Below are positions 8,156 to 16,585 of a stretch of DNA of 64,000 nt, piece by piece. Each line of letters begins with the position of its first letter. Within the stretch, counting starts at the first letter, position 1. Under the pieces are notes generated by a model, which was given only the letters and a program-made list of their open reading frames with translations, had not been told where the DNA came from and did not search any database. The translations under genes and the position numbers were made by a program. The stretch is from Brevibacillus brevis (lineage in GTDB: Bacteria; Bacillota; Bacilli; Brevibacillales; Brevibacillaceae), in contig NZ_CP134050.1 of assembly GCF_031583145.1 (NCBI RefSeq), positions 4,949,501-5,013,500 of the forward strand. The letters are read 5' to 3'.

Positions 8156-10204
8156 TTATGGCAGTGCGTACGAAAAAAGCCGTTTGATCTTGGCGTCGAG
8201 CACATGGCTGCCGCCTCGCCCGCGAACGTCCTCCACCATCATGACGAGCAGCAGCTTCGGGTCGTCCACATTGAATGCAGCATACCAGCCGTTCTCTTTT
8301 CCGGCCTCCCCTTTTTTCTGCTTGAGCTCTGCGGTCCCCGTCTTGCCGGCGATCCGGTGCCCCGGGACACGCGCACCCCGTCCCGTCCCCTTGGGATCCT
8401 CCATGACTTGCAGCAAATCGCGCTGAATGGCTTGCGCGCTTGCTTTTGACATGACCCCGGGCTTCCAGTACGTTTCGTGCCGCTCTCCCAGAAGGAGCGA
8501 CGGATATACGATGTTCCCCTCGTTAACAAATGCGCTGTAGACCAGAGCCAGATGCAGGGGAGTCATCGTCACCTCTCCTTGGCCGTAGCCGGAGTCGGCC
8601 AATTGAATGTCGTTTCGCATGCCTGCTTGGGTGAGCTTCGACGAGGCGAGCGGAAACGGAATCGGTATGGGCTCCTCGAAGCCGAACGCTTTCGCCTGCT
8701 GCAAAAACCGTTCCTCCCCGATAGCGAGCGCAGCCTGGGCGAAGTAGATGTTGTCCGAATAAACCAGCGCTCGTTGCATGTTCACCGGCACTCGAGGGTC
8801 GCTGACGCGGGTGACTTCATAGTTTCCCCAAGACGAATCTTTTTGCCAGTGCAAGCCCGTGATGTTCTTTTCCTCTTCCGGGGTGATGGCCCCCGTATCC
8901 AAGCCGATCGCGGCTGTGATCGGCTTGAAGGTGGAGCCGGGCGCGAAGCCGCTGGCGAAGCGATTGAGCAAAGGCTTTTTGGGATCTTCGTTTAGCCGCT
9001 TCCACTCCTCGGATGACATGCCGAGAACAAAATCGTTGGGATCGTAGGCCGGGGTGCTGAGCAACGCCACGATTTCGCCCGACTTCGGATCGATCGCCGC
9101 CGCAGCGCCGGCCTCCTGCTTTATTTCCTGGTACATGCGCTGCTGGAGCTCCGCGTCAATGGTGAGCTTGATCGTCTCTCCGTTTTTCGGCAGCGCTTCG
9201 GCTACGATTTTCTTTTCCACTCCGTTTGCATCGACGATGGAAATGCGTCCCCCGGCCGTCCCTCGCAAGCGATCCTCGTAGTGCTGCTCGAGCCCCGCTT
9301 TTCCGATCCGGTCGGAGGCGCGATAGCCTTGCGCTTCTTTCTTTTCCAGCTCTTCGCGGCTGATCGCACCCGTGTAGCCGATCAGGTGCGCCAACGCTTC
9401 CTTGTACGGGTAGTACCTCACCTGCTTCTTTTGCAGGACCATTCCTGGGGTCCCTGTCAAAGAGAAAAGCCGTTTATCGTCCTCGGCAAGTGTCGCGACT
9501 CGGACGAACGTGCTGTTGGCCGCCGTTCCTGCATCCGAACGGGCCGAGAGCTCCTGCTGGGGGATGCCCAGAAGCTCGCTGACCCGCTTTTTCTCTGCCG
9601 TTGGCTGCTTGCTCCACTCATCCGGTTTGAGCCCGACCTCCACGACTGTCCGGCTCGTTGCCAGTCGCCGCCCGGCCCGGTCAAGGATCTCCCCGCGTTT
9701 CGGAGCAAGTGTCGAAGCCCGGACCTTGTCCCCCTCCTGCATGTCCGGAAGCAGAAAGCTCGGATTCCAGACGACGTACCAGCCTTCTTTTCCTTCCTGC
9801 TTTTCTTTGACCAGAGTGGTCTTGCCCGTAAACGCGATCGGATCGACAAACGTATCCATGCTGAGCCGGTAGTGCAGCAGGACGGTTCCATCTTCGCCCG
9901 GCTCCACAGGTCCGTTTATCAACGGCTGGACCGTCATGTTTTGTGCTTCAATTCCTTCATATATATTTTGATAGCGAGAAATGAACTGCTCCTTCGTCAC
10001 TTGCTGTTTCGTCTTTGCGGACAATTGCTCGTACATCTCCGCGAACTGTCTGTTTTGCCAGTGGGACGTAAAAGCTTTAAAAGCCGACTGTGCCAGCTCG
10101 CCATCCCTCTTGGGGCTGTCTTGCCAAAGATTCCAATACACAAGGCCAAAACCGGCGAGCACCGCCGCAAAGACTGTCCAAAACCAAATCCAGGTCTTTT
10201 TCAC
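8156..10204 (-). CDS. Class B penicillin-binding protein with MecA_N (NTF2-like) domain
   Basis: Protein of about 682 aa. After one membrane anchor (about residues 4-25) comes an NTF2-like MecA N-terminal domain (about 30-150), a dimerisation domain beginning with RGEILDRAGR (170-179), and a transpeptidase domain. The active site has STFK (Ser424-Lys427), SDN (483-485) and KTG (621-623). This architecture is that of PBP3/PbpC of Bacillus and of PBP2a-type low-affinity enzymes; the NTF2-like domain does not itself prove beta-lactam resistance. I favour GTG at 10204 (GGGAG 9 nt upstream). A double GTG at 10231 lacks a site. The hairpin repeat array B lies directly upstream, between this gene and the FHA regulator. 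Confidence 0.9.
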   Translation of the reverse strand: MKKTWIWFWTVFAAVLAGFGLVYWNLWQDSPKRDGELAQSAFKAFTSHWQNRQFAEMYEQLSAKTKQQVTKEQFISRYQNIYEGIEAQNMTVQPLINGPVEPGEDGTVLLHYRLSMDTFVDPIAFTGKTTLVKEKQEGKEGWYVVWNPSFLLPDMQEGDKVRASTLAPKRGEILDRAGRRLATSRTVVEVGLKPDEWSKQPTAEKKRVSELLGIPQQELSARSDAGTAANSTFVRVATLAEDDKRLFSLTGTPGMVLQKKQVRYYPYKEALAHLIGYTGAISREELEKKEAQGYRASDRIGKAGLEQHYEDRLRGTAGGRISIVDANGVEKKIVAEALPKNGETIKLTIDAELQQRMYQEIKQEAGAAAAIDPKSGEIVALLSTPAYDPNDFVLGMSSEEWKRLNEDPKKPLLNRFASGFAPGSTFKPITAAIGLDTGAITPEEEKNITGLHWQKDSSWGNYEVTRVSDPRVPVNMQRALVYSDNIYFAQAALAIGEERFLQQAKAFGFEEPIPIPFPLASSKLTQAGMRNDIQLADSGYGQGEVTMTPLHLALVYSAFVNEGNIVYPSLLLGERHETYWKPGVMSKASAQAIQRDLLQVMEDPKGTGRGARVPGHRIAGKTGTAELKQKKGEAGKENGWYAAFNVDDPKLLLVMMVEDVRGRGGSHVLDAKIKRLFSYALP

Positions 10205-10403
10205 GCGGATCTTCTCCCTTCCATCCACCACGATAATATAGCGGGTCTGGAAATTATATGGAGGGAAGCTGATAGGAAAGTAACAAGCTGATCAGAAGCG
10301 GATGATAATATTTTAAAAATTCTGATGTTAATTCGGCGGCAGACTCCCACAGAGGCGGGAACTCTCGCCAGTTATTTCGGGATGTTGGATGCCATAAAGC
10401 GCC

Positions 10404-10433
10404 CCTCTCCTTTTTCCGTCCCCAAAGCAACCG
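10404..10433 (+). repeat. Hairpin repeat, locus B, left remnant
   Basis: About 30 bp (CTCTCCTTTTTCCGTCCCCA and AAGCAACCG) equals the end of the right arm plus the junction of the complete units that follow. It is therefore the 3' remnant of a further, otherwise lost, unit. Confidence 0.65.
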
Positions 10434-10720
10434 TTGGATCAAGAAGGCTTTTCAAAGACGGCGAAGCGTCGCCCCCAACTGCCTTTCCCAACCAAAAGCT
10501 CGCCCCGGAAAAAGGAGAAAAAAGCGAAGGCCTTTGGGGCGCTACCCAAGCGCAATGGAAAAAGAGGAACACGCCTGAGCGTCCAACCTTGAGAGACTCC
10601 CCCGAAACCGCTGCTTTTGGACGCCGCTCCTCTTTTGGAATGGAGCTGGACAGTTCACGCTTCCCCGCTGCGCCCCAAGAGCCACAGCGTTTTCTCCTTT
10701 TTCCGCCCCCGAGGCAACCG
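10434..10720 (+). repeat. Hairpin repeat, locus B unit 1
   Basis: Complete 287-bp unit: a linker from TTGGATCAAGAAGG (10434), then a 207-bp inverted repeat (10503-10709). Left arm 10503-10542 (CCCCGGAAAAAGGAGAAAA...GGGGCGC) pairs imperfectly with right arm 10670-10709 (GCGCCCC...TTTTCTCCTTTTTCCG). Inner segments also pair: ATGGAAAAAGAGGAAC with CTCCTCTTTTGGAAT and GCGTCCAA with TTGGACGC. The unit can thus fold into one long rod. It is nearly identical to unit 2. Confidence 0.85.
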
Positions 10721-11005
10721 TTGGATCAAGAAGGCTTTTCAAAGACGGCGAAGCGTCGCCCCCACGCCTTTCCCAACCAAAAGCTCGCCCCGGAAAAAGG
10801 AGAAAAAAGCGAAGGCCTTTGGGGCGCTACCCAAGCGCAATGGAAAAAGAGGAACACTCCTGAGCGTCCAACCTTGAGAGACTCCCCCGAAACCGCTGCT
10901 TTTGGACGCCGCTCCTCTTTTGGAATGGAGCTGGACAGTTCACGCTTCCCCGCTGCGACCCAAGAGCCACAGCGTTTTCTCCTTTTTCCGCCCCCAAAGC
11001 AACCG
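10721..11005 (+). repeat. Hairpin repeat, locus B unit 2
   Basis: Complete 285-bp unit in direct tandem with unit 1. Only a handful of substitutions and one small length change separate them (for example CCCCCAACTGCC against CCCCCACGCC). The hairpin part spans 10788-10994. After 11005 the next unit begins (TTGGATGAAGAAAGG) but is lost within about 25 bp, just before the stop codon of the FHA regulator gene at 11036. Confidence 0.85.
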
Positions 11006-11035
11006 TTGGATGAAGAAAGGCACGAAAAAAAGAGG

Positions 11036-11737
11036 CTACTGCCAGCCTCCCTCTTCCGTTTCCCACATATAGCCATACCGCGGTATCGTCGTCACTTTCT
11101 CTCCATAACGCCCCAGCCGCTTGCGGAGCCTGTACACGAGCGCGTTGATCTCAGCCCGCCCGACATCGGGGACCGACTTGTCCGTGCCGGCCAGGCGTTC
11201 CGGCCAGATCAGCACCATGATTTCCTCGTAGCTCACCGCCTGATTCGCACGCCCGTACAACAGCATCAAGAGATCCATGTCTTTTCCGGTCAAATGAAGC
11301 CGTTTGCCGTCCAGCCGGATTTCCCTGCGTTCCAGATTGATCGCGAGCCCTGGCAGCTCGGACGGTGCCGTATTGAGGGGAATCACATATTCACGCGTGG
11401 CGTCCAGCTCGTTTCCTTCCGCAAAAAAGACCAGCTCGACCGCCCCTTTTGCCAGACAGATCCGGTCGCCGTCATGCAGCAGCTGCGGCGTATCGTGGAC
11501 GGGGACACCATTGACCTCCGTGCCGTGCTTGCTCTGAAGGTCTGCGATCGCATATTGGCCGCCCATCTTTTGCAAGACGGCATGCTTGCGGGATACGTAC
11601 AAGCTGGAGAACGCGATATCGGGCTGGAACTGCGTACCCCTTCGCCCGATGGTATACGTCTCCTTCGTCAAAAACTTCCGTTTGTGCAGTTGATCGGGAT
11701 CGCCCTTTTTCACCAATAGATAAATACTGTCATCCAA
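11036..11737 (-). CDS. FHA domain-winged helix transcription factor
   Basis: Protein of 233 aa joining two domains. The N-terminal FHA domain (about residues 20-105) shows the expected YTIGRR, SRKHA and KHGTEVNG motifs that bind phosphothreonine peptides. The C-terminal winged helix (about 130-230) resembles the OmpR/PhoB effector domain (LTGKDMDLLMLLYGRAN, INALVYRLRKRLG, TIPRYGYMWE). There is no receiver domain. The likely reading is a cytoplasmic DNA-binding regulator controlled by Ser/Thr kinase signalling, an inference from the domains. The start is ATG at 11737. Its 3' end abuts the locus B hairpin array. No Ser/Thr kinase gene is seen in the window. Confidence 0.85.
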   Translation of the reverse strand: MDDSIYLLVKKGDPDQLHKRKFLTKETYTIGRRGTQFQPDIAFSSLYVSRKHAVLQKMGGQYAIADLQSKHGTEVNGVPVHDTPQLLHDGDRICLAKGAVELVFFAEGNELDATREYVIPLNTAPSELPGLAINLERREIRLDGKRLHLTGKDMDLLMLLYGRANQAVSYEEIMVLIWPERLAGTDKSVPDVGRAEINALVYRLRKRLGRYGEKVTTIPRYGYMWETEEGGWQ

Positions 11738-11912
11738 CGTGTATCACCTCAAACCAGATCGGGGCTGCCAGCTTCTCATTTACGCAGAATTGAACCATTC
11801 GATTGATACTTTCTCATGAAGAGAGACCGCATCTCGAAAATTACACACGCGCTCCCCAAATTTTCATAGCGTCCACACTATTACCATCCTATACGTGAAA
11901 AATGGCTCAAAG

Positions 11913-12683
11913 TCAATAGCTTTGCATTCTAGCAACTCTCCCAGACTCGCTCACCACGTAACCGTCTACCGGAGAAAAGTAATACGCGCTCCCGTCACAA
12001 TCAAACTCGTAGAATTGCCCGTAGACACCGGCAAATCCCTCCAAATTCTTGGTTCCGACGTATCTGACCGATTTTGCCGGCGGCTCGACTTCCGGACTGT
12101 TTTTCATGTACACAGTCGCTTCGGAAATCGTGAGGCCAAACCCGCCCTCCGGCATCTCCTCTCTGCGCTTCTCATCCAGCAGCCAGCCTCCGCCGCGCTT
12201 GACCAGCGTGCTGATCTCGTAATAGCCGCTGTTCAGGTCATTGGCGAACCACATCGTTTTCACGACGATGCGGCTCTCTGTCCGCTCCTGAATCGCGGTG
12301 CGTGCCAGCAAAGCGCCTGGATCGTAGTGAAACAGGTACAGACGGGTAGGGTCAACGCCACCTTTGTAGTATTGCTCGAGCTGCTCCTCGTCGATAAAGC
12401 GGTCGGTCATGAACAGCCGCACCTCTTCCCGCACCGATTCAAAAGGCAGTTCCTGACTTTTTGCTCCTGCCAATCGCTGATACGACTGATTGGAGATTTC
12501 CAGCAGACGGTCCGCGGCCCACTGCGGGCTTCCTTCCGGCGAAGCGGACGCGGCCACGGCTGGCGTGCCTATGGCTTCCCCTACTTCGGACGACGACGCT
12601 GTATCGGGTGCCGCAGGCTGCTGCGAACAGCCCGCGATCCCCAGTGCAAAGAAAACGCCAAGAAACCTTGCAAAAGACTTCAT
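11913..12683 (-). CDS. Lipoprotein of unknown function
   Basis: Protein of about 256 aa with a lipoprotein signal peptide (KSFARFLGVFFALGIAGC; lipobox GIAGC with Cys near residue 19). A Ser/Ala/Pro-rich linker follows, then a globular domain beginning near SPQWAADRLLEISNQ. The domain contains an NTF2-like impression (VREEVRLFMTDRFIDEEQLEQYYKGG) and a beta-rich C-terminus. I do not recognise the family. I chose ATG 12683 over GTG 12695, whose GGGGAG is too close. It is divergent from the GH18-like exported protein gene at 12817, sharing about 130 bp of upstream sequence. Confidence 0.75.
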   Translation of the reverse strand: MKSFARFLGVFFALGIAGCSQQPAAPDTASSSEVGEAIGTPAVAASASPEGSPQWAADRLLEISNQSYQRLAGAKSQELPFESVREEVRLFMTDRFIDEEQLEQYYKGGVDPTRLYLFHYDPGALLARTAIQERTESRIVVKTMWFANDLNSGYYEISTLVKRGGGWLLDEKRREEMPEGGFGLTISEATVYMKNSPEVEPPAKSVRYVGTKNLEGFAGVYGQFYEFDCDGSAYYFSPVDGYVVSESGRVARMQSY

Positions 12684-12816
12684 CAAAACTCTCACACTCC
12701 CCTGAAAATTGCAAATGGATCATTTCGTTGTCAGAAATGCTTCTTGCCACCCCGTACAGAAAACTGATATAAACTGATATGTAAAACCTACTCTCGTAAA
12801 AGCGAGGAATCCTATC

Positions 12817-14076
12817 ATGATCGTGACGCGACTCTGGAAGTTGTTTCTCTCATTGTCCATATGCATCTGCTCACTCGTCATCGGGACTTTTCCGGCATCC
12901 GCTGCCACTGCCGCCTCCTCTGGCATCACGGTGCTAATGGACGGCTATCCATTAGCCTTTCCGACGCCGCCGGTGATCGAGAAGGGCACGACATTGGTGC
13001 CATTCCGCGCCATCTCCGAAGCAATGGGTGTCGACGTTCAGTGGGACGGACCGACGCAGACGATTACGGCGATTCAGACAAATGAACAAGATCAAAAAAC
13101 GGTGAAAATGACGCTGGGCAATCCGCAAATTTTCGTCAATGGACAGACGGTTGGGCTCGCCGTCGCTCCGTATGAACGAAACGGCAGCACCCTCATTCCG
13201 CTGCGCTTTTTTAGCGAACAGTTCGGCGCAAAGGTGAGCTGGGACGAATCGACCAAGACTGTCTCCATTGTCTCACCCGCACGAGATATGTACAGCCTTG
13301 CCTTTTACGCGATCTCGTCTTTTGCGCAAAAAGACTTGATTTCCCGCTTTGACTCTGTCGCATTTGGCTGGAGCCGCATCGACAAAGACGGCAGCCTGAC
13401 CCTCTCCGGCAGCGACTTTTACTGGCCGCAGCCAGCGGGCTCCACGACGCCGGAGACGATCATCGGCGAAGCGAAGGCGGCCGGTACGACACCTTATCTG
13501 ATGGTCTTTGCGGCAGACGGGAGCGGCGAGCTCACCACCCTCCTGACCGACAGAAGCTTGCGGGAAAAGGCAATCGCGGGTATTGTCAAAATCGTGCAGG
13601 AAAAAGGACTGGAAGGCGTCGTCCTCGATTTCGAAGGTCTGGGAATGAACGGTCAGGCCACCGAAATCAAGCAAGACTACAACGAGTTCGTGCAGCTGCT
13701 CTCGGGGCAAATCAAACCGCTTGGCGCCAAGCTGACACTGGTGCTCCACCCGCTGAACGGGGCTTACCAAGGCTATGATTACGCCTCTCTGGGGAAGCTG
13801 GCGGATGATCTCGTGATCATGGCGTACGCGTACGAAAACGAGAAGGGTCCTGAGCCCATGGACAAGGTCGATCAGGCGATTCGACTGGCTTTGGCTAAAG
13901 TGCCAAAGGAAAAGCTGATTCTGGGCATCTCCATGGGAAGCGAAAACGATCAGTCCGTGAACCAAAAAATCGGTCTGGCGAAACGCTACGGCCTCAAAGG
14001 GTTTGCGCTGTGGCGGCTCGGCTTGATCAGTCAGGCGGCAATGAGCCGTGTGCAGGAAGCCGTCTCGATGAAGTAA
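12817..14076 (+). CDS. Exported protein with copper-amine-oxidase-type N-domain and GH18-like domain
   Basis: Protein of 419 aa. A signal peptide (cleavage near ASA, about residue 29) is followed by a copper amine oxidase N-terminal-like domain (about 36-150: VLMDGYPLAFPTPPVIEKGT, TLVPFRAISEAMG, TLIPLRFFSEQFGAKVSWD), which in Paenibacillaceae serves as a surface domain. The C-terminal part (about 156-415) is a glycoside hydrolase family 18-like TIM barrel with VVLDFEGL and candidate acid Glu273, plus FAADG and LVIMAYAYE strands. This resembles YaaH/SleL-type spore or wall N-acetylglucosaminidases, so wall remodelling is the likely job. A strong terminator follows. Confidence 0.85.
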   Translation: MIVTRLWKLFLSLSICICSLVIGTFPASAATAASSGITVLMDGYPLAFPTPPVIEKGTTLVPFRAISEAMGVDVQWDGPTQTITAIQTNEQDQKTVKMTLGNPQIFVNGQTVGLAVAPYERNGSTLIPLRFFSEQFGAKVSWDESTKTVSIVSPARDMYSLAFYAISSFAQKDLISRFDSVAFGWSRIDKDGSLTLSGSDFYWPQPAGSTTPETIIGEAKAAGTTPYLMVFAADGSGELTTLLTDRSLREKAIAGIVKIVQEKGLEGVVLDFEGLGMNGQATEIKQDYNEFVQLLSGQIKPLGAKLTLVLHPLNGAYQGYDYASLGKLADDLVIMAYAYENEKGPEPMDKVDQAIRLALAKVPKEKLILGISMGSENDQSVNQKIGLAKRYGLKGFALWRLGLISQAAMSRVQEAVSMK

Positions 14077-14097
14077 AGAATCAGGTGAGGAAGTGTT

Positions 14098-14133
14098 AAG
14101 CTCCCGCAGATCGTCGGATCGCGGGAGCTTTTC
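14098..14133 (+). terminator. Rho-independent terminator of the GH18-like gene
   Basis: AAGCTCCCGC pairs with GCGGGAGCTT around a 13-nt loop and is followed by TTTT, 21 bp after the stop codon. Confidence 0.85.
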
Positions 14134-14261
14134 CATGCGGAAAGGAAAAAGCGTGGTCTCCAGGCCGTCCGGAGAAGTTTCGCCACCGCTGTTTTCCTAC
14201 GTCAAAAAGCTGTCAGGCATCCGGTCCTTTGGTCGGCCAGACACTGACAGCTTCGTTCATT

Positions 14262-14594
14262 TTACGAACAGTGTTGAAGTTTTGCTTGCTGTACGCCAGG
14301 CTCGATCGCGAGGACGTGACATTCTCCGTTCGGAACATAGAGCTTGTACGCCACTCCTTTGGGAACGACGATGAGCTCCCCTGCCTCTACCCATATGTTA
14401 CGCTCATGATACATCATGAGCAGTCTGCCTTTTACTACAATCAGGAGTTCATCTTTGTCATCGTGCTGCTGCCAGGCGAATTCCCCTTGCAGCTTTTCCA
14501 GCTTGATTGCGGACCCGTTCAGTTCACCGACAATCTTGGGCCCCCACGCTTCCTGAAACATTGAAAAATGATGAGCGATGTTTACTTTTTCCAT
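14262..14594 (-). CDS. Cupin-domain protein
   Basis: Protein of 110 aa forming a single small beta-barrel (RmlC-like cupin). The first cupin motif is recognisable at WQQHDDKDELLIVVKG (His and Glu metal ligands), and the second at VPKGVAYKLYVPNGECHVLAIEP. Such single-domain cupins bind a metal or small ligand; the substrate is unknown. The ATG at 14594 has GGGGAG about 9 nt upstream. It stands alone between the GH18-like gene and the peptide transporter operon. Confidence 0.8.
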   Translation of the reverse strand: MEKVNIAHHFSMFQEAWGPKIVGELNGSAIKLEKLQGEFAWQQHDDKDELLIVVKGRLLMMYHERNIWVEAGELIVVPKGVAYKLYVPNGECHVLAIEPGVQQAKLQHCS

Positions 14595-14719
14595 GATGAT
14601 CTTCTCCCCTTTTGTACCTTGATGATACGAAAACGAGGGGGGAAGATAAATAGAACACGTCTCACAGTTTGTCTCACAATACCCTCATAAGATGCAGAAT
14701 AGTGAAACAAATACGCGGA

Positions 14720-15607
14720 TCACCCGCAGATTCTCCTTCGGACGAAATCCAGCACTACAGACACGTACAGCTCGTGTTCGTCCTTGATGACGCTGTGGCT
14801 GCTGTTTTCAAAAATGACGAGCTCGCTTTCTGGGATCAGACTGGCGATTTGCTCGGAATCTTCCACCGGAGTGATCCAGTCGTGGCGAGCTCCCATGACC
14901 AGCGTCGGCGCCGAGATGGCGGGCAACTGCTCCCGCAAGTCGAACGTCTTCAGGAAACCGCCGAACCCCGCGTTCAGCGCCTGATAGGAGCGATTGGATC
15001 GCGCTCGTGCATCCCTCGCCTGTTGCCGCTCTTCCTCGCTCGGTTCCGGATTGTGAGTGAACGAGTAAAGCGGGGCCATCCGTTCGTAGAAGAGCTGGAG
15101 CTGCTCCTGGGAGGAGAACGCCCCGTCCCACAGCACCTGGGCGATCTCTTTCATTTCCGGCGTCCCTCTCTCCTCGACGATTTTTTTCGCCTTGTCCAAG
15201 AACTCGTAGCTGGGCGAGGTCGTGAGCAGCAAAAGGCCCGCCACGTGCTCCGGATAGCGCAGGGCGTACGCTTGGGCGACCATGCCGCCGTACGAATGGC
15301 CGTGCAGGACAATCCGGTCCAGCCCCAGGTGCTTTCGCAGCGCCTCGATGTCTTCCAGGTTGTTTTCCAGTGTGTACGTCTCCATCGGGCCTTGCGCAGA
15401 TCGTCCGCTTCCCCGATTGTCGATGTAGACGAGCTGCATCTCGTCCGCCAGCGGCGTCAATCCTGGCTTGTAGCCCGTGTGATCGCCGCCCGGCCCGCCG
15501 TGCAGGACAAAGCAGGTCGGCTTTTGCCGCAGCGTCGGTCCGTCCGGTACCCATCCCATCCCTTCCACGTCAAAGAAAATGCGAGTCCCGTTTACGTGTG
15601 CGTACAT
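14720..15607 (-). CDS. Alpha/beta hydrolase, prolyl aminopeptidase-like (S33)
   Basis: Protein of 295 aa, cytoplasmic, with the proline iminopeptidase hallmarks: oxyanion segment HGGPGGDH near residue 37, DNRGSGRS, nucleophile elbow GHSYGG, and a late acid/His pair (HDWITP; NSSHSV). Such enzymes release N-terminal proline from peptides. It is the last gene of the peptide importer operon, 18 bp after the ATPase gene at 15626-16585, which fits processing of imported peptides. GGGGAG precedes the ATG. Confidence 0.85.
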   Translation of the reverse strand: MYAHVNGTRIFFDVEGMGWVPDGPTLRQKPTCFVLHGGPGGDHTGYKPGLTPLADEMQLVYIDNRGSGRSAQGPMETYTLENNLEDIEALRKHLGLDRIVLHGHSYGGMVAQAYALRYPEHVAGLLLLTTSPSYEFLDKAKKIVEERGTPEMKEIAQVLWDGAFSSQEQLQLFYERMAPLYSFTHNPEPSEEERQQARDARARSNRSYQALNAGFGGFLKTFDLREQLPAISAPTLVMGARHDWITPVEDSEQIASLIPESELVIFENSSHSVIKDEHELYVSVVLDFVRRRICG

Positions 15608-15625
15608 GTGCAGTCTCTCCCCTTT

Positions 15626-16585
15626 TTAGGAATATAGATGACACTTGACCATCTGCCCGTTCACCATCGTTTCCGCAGGCACCTTTGTCCGGCAAATGTC
15701 CATGCAGCTCTGGCAGCGCGGGTGAAACCGGCACCCTTTCGGCGGATTCGCCGGGGAGGGCAGATCTCCTTGCAAAATGATCCGCTCCTTCTTTTCGTCC
15801 GGGTCGGTGACCGGGATGGCGGAGATCAGTGCCCTCGTATACGGATGCAACGGATTTCGAAACAGCTCCTCCTTGGAAGCCAGCTCCACGATTTCTCCCA
15901 GGTACATGACCGCCACCCGGTCTGAAATGTGCTCGACCACTCCCAGGTCGTGGGAGATGAAGATGTACGTCATCCCGAATCGCTCCTGGAGATCTTGCAG
16001 AAGGTTCAGGATCTGCGACTGGATCGACACATCCAGCGCAGAGACCGGCTCGTCCGCGACTATCAGGGCGGGACGGAGCATGAGCGCCCGGGCGATTCCA
16101 ATGCGCTGCCGTTGACCGCCTGAAAATTGATGGGGATAGCGGTCGAGCTGGGAAGGATGGAGTCCGACGACGCGAATGGTCTCTTCGATCAGCGAGCTCC
16201 ACTTCTCTTTGGCTACCTTCTGGGCAATAAGCGGCTCTTCCAGGATGCGGCGAATCGTCAGCTTGGGATTCAATGTCGCAAACGGGTCCTGAAACACCAT
16301 TTGCAGCTGGCTCCGCATGGCCCGCATCTCTTTTCCCGTCAGCTTGGTCAAGTCCTTTCCCCGGTACCGGATTTCTCCCGCCGTCGGCTCCAGCAGCCGC
16401 AGCAGGCAGCGCCCTGTCGTCGACTTGCCGCAGCCCGACTCGCCGACAATGCTCAAGGTCTCGCCCTCGTATACGGTGAGAGTGATTCCGCTTACCGCCT
16501 GGATGGACGATGCAGGCCGAAACCAGCCGCGCTTGGAGGCAAAGTGCTTTTTCAGTCCCTTCACTTCAAGGATCGGCTTTTTCAC
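15626..16585 (-). CDS. Peptide ABC transporter ATP-binding protein (OppF/DppF type)
   Basis: Protein of 319 aa with Walker [10 protein letters not shown], signature [15 protein letters not shown], Walker B LIVADEPVSALD and the C-terminal oligopeptide/dipeptide ATPase extension with cysteines that may bind Fe-S (CRFHPRCQSCMDIC). It powers the importer from the cytoplasmic side with the partner ATPase at 16582-17586. The GTG at 16585 has GGAGG 8 nt upstream and overlaps the partner stop codon by GTGA; the longer in-frame ATG at 16639 lies inside the partner gene. Confidence 0.9.
   Translation of the reverse strand: MKKPILEVKGLKKHFASKRGWFRPASSIQAVSGITLTVYEGETLSIVGESGCGKSTTGRCLLRLLEPTAGEIRYRGKDLTKLTGKEMRAMRSQLQMVFQDPFATLNPKLTIRRILEEPLIAQKVAKEKWSSLIEETIRVVGLHPSQLDRYPHQFSGGQRQRIGIARALMLRPALIVADEPVSALDVSIQSQILNLLQDLQERFGMTYIFISHDLGVVEHISDRVAVMYLGEIVELASKEELFRNPLHPYTRALISAIPVTDPDEKKERIILQGDLPSPANPPKGCRFHPRCQSCMDICRTKVPAETMVNGQMVKCHLYS

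Noticed and set aside
10325-11719. Long plus-strand open frame (464 codons) across the repeat array and antisense to the FHA gene
   Set aside because: It consists of the translated hairpin units followed by the reverse of a well-supported gene; low-complexity Arg/Lys/Pro repeats reflect the DNA repeat, not a protein.
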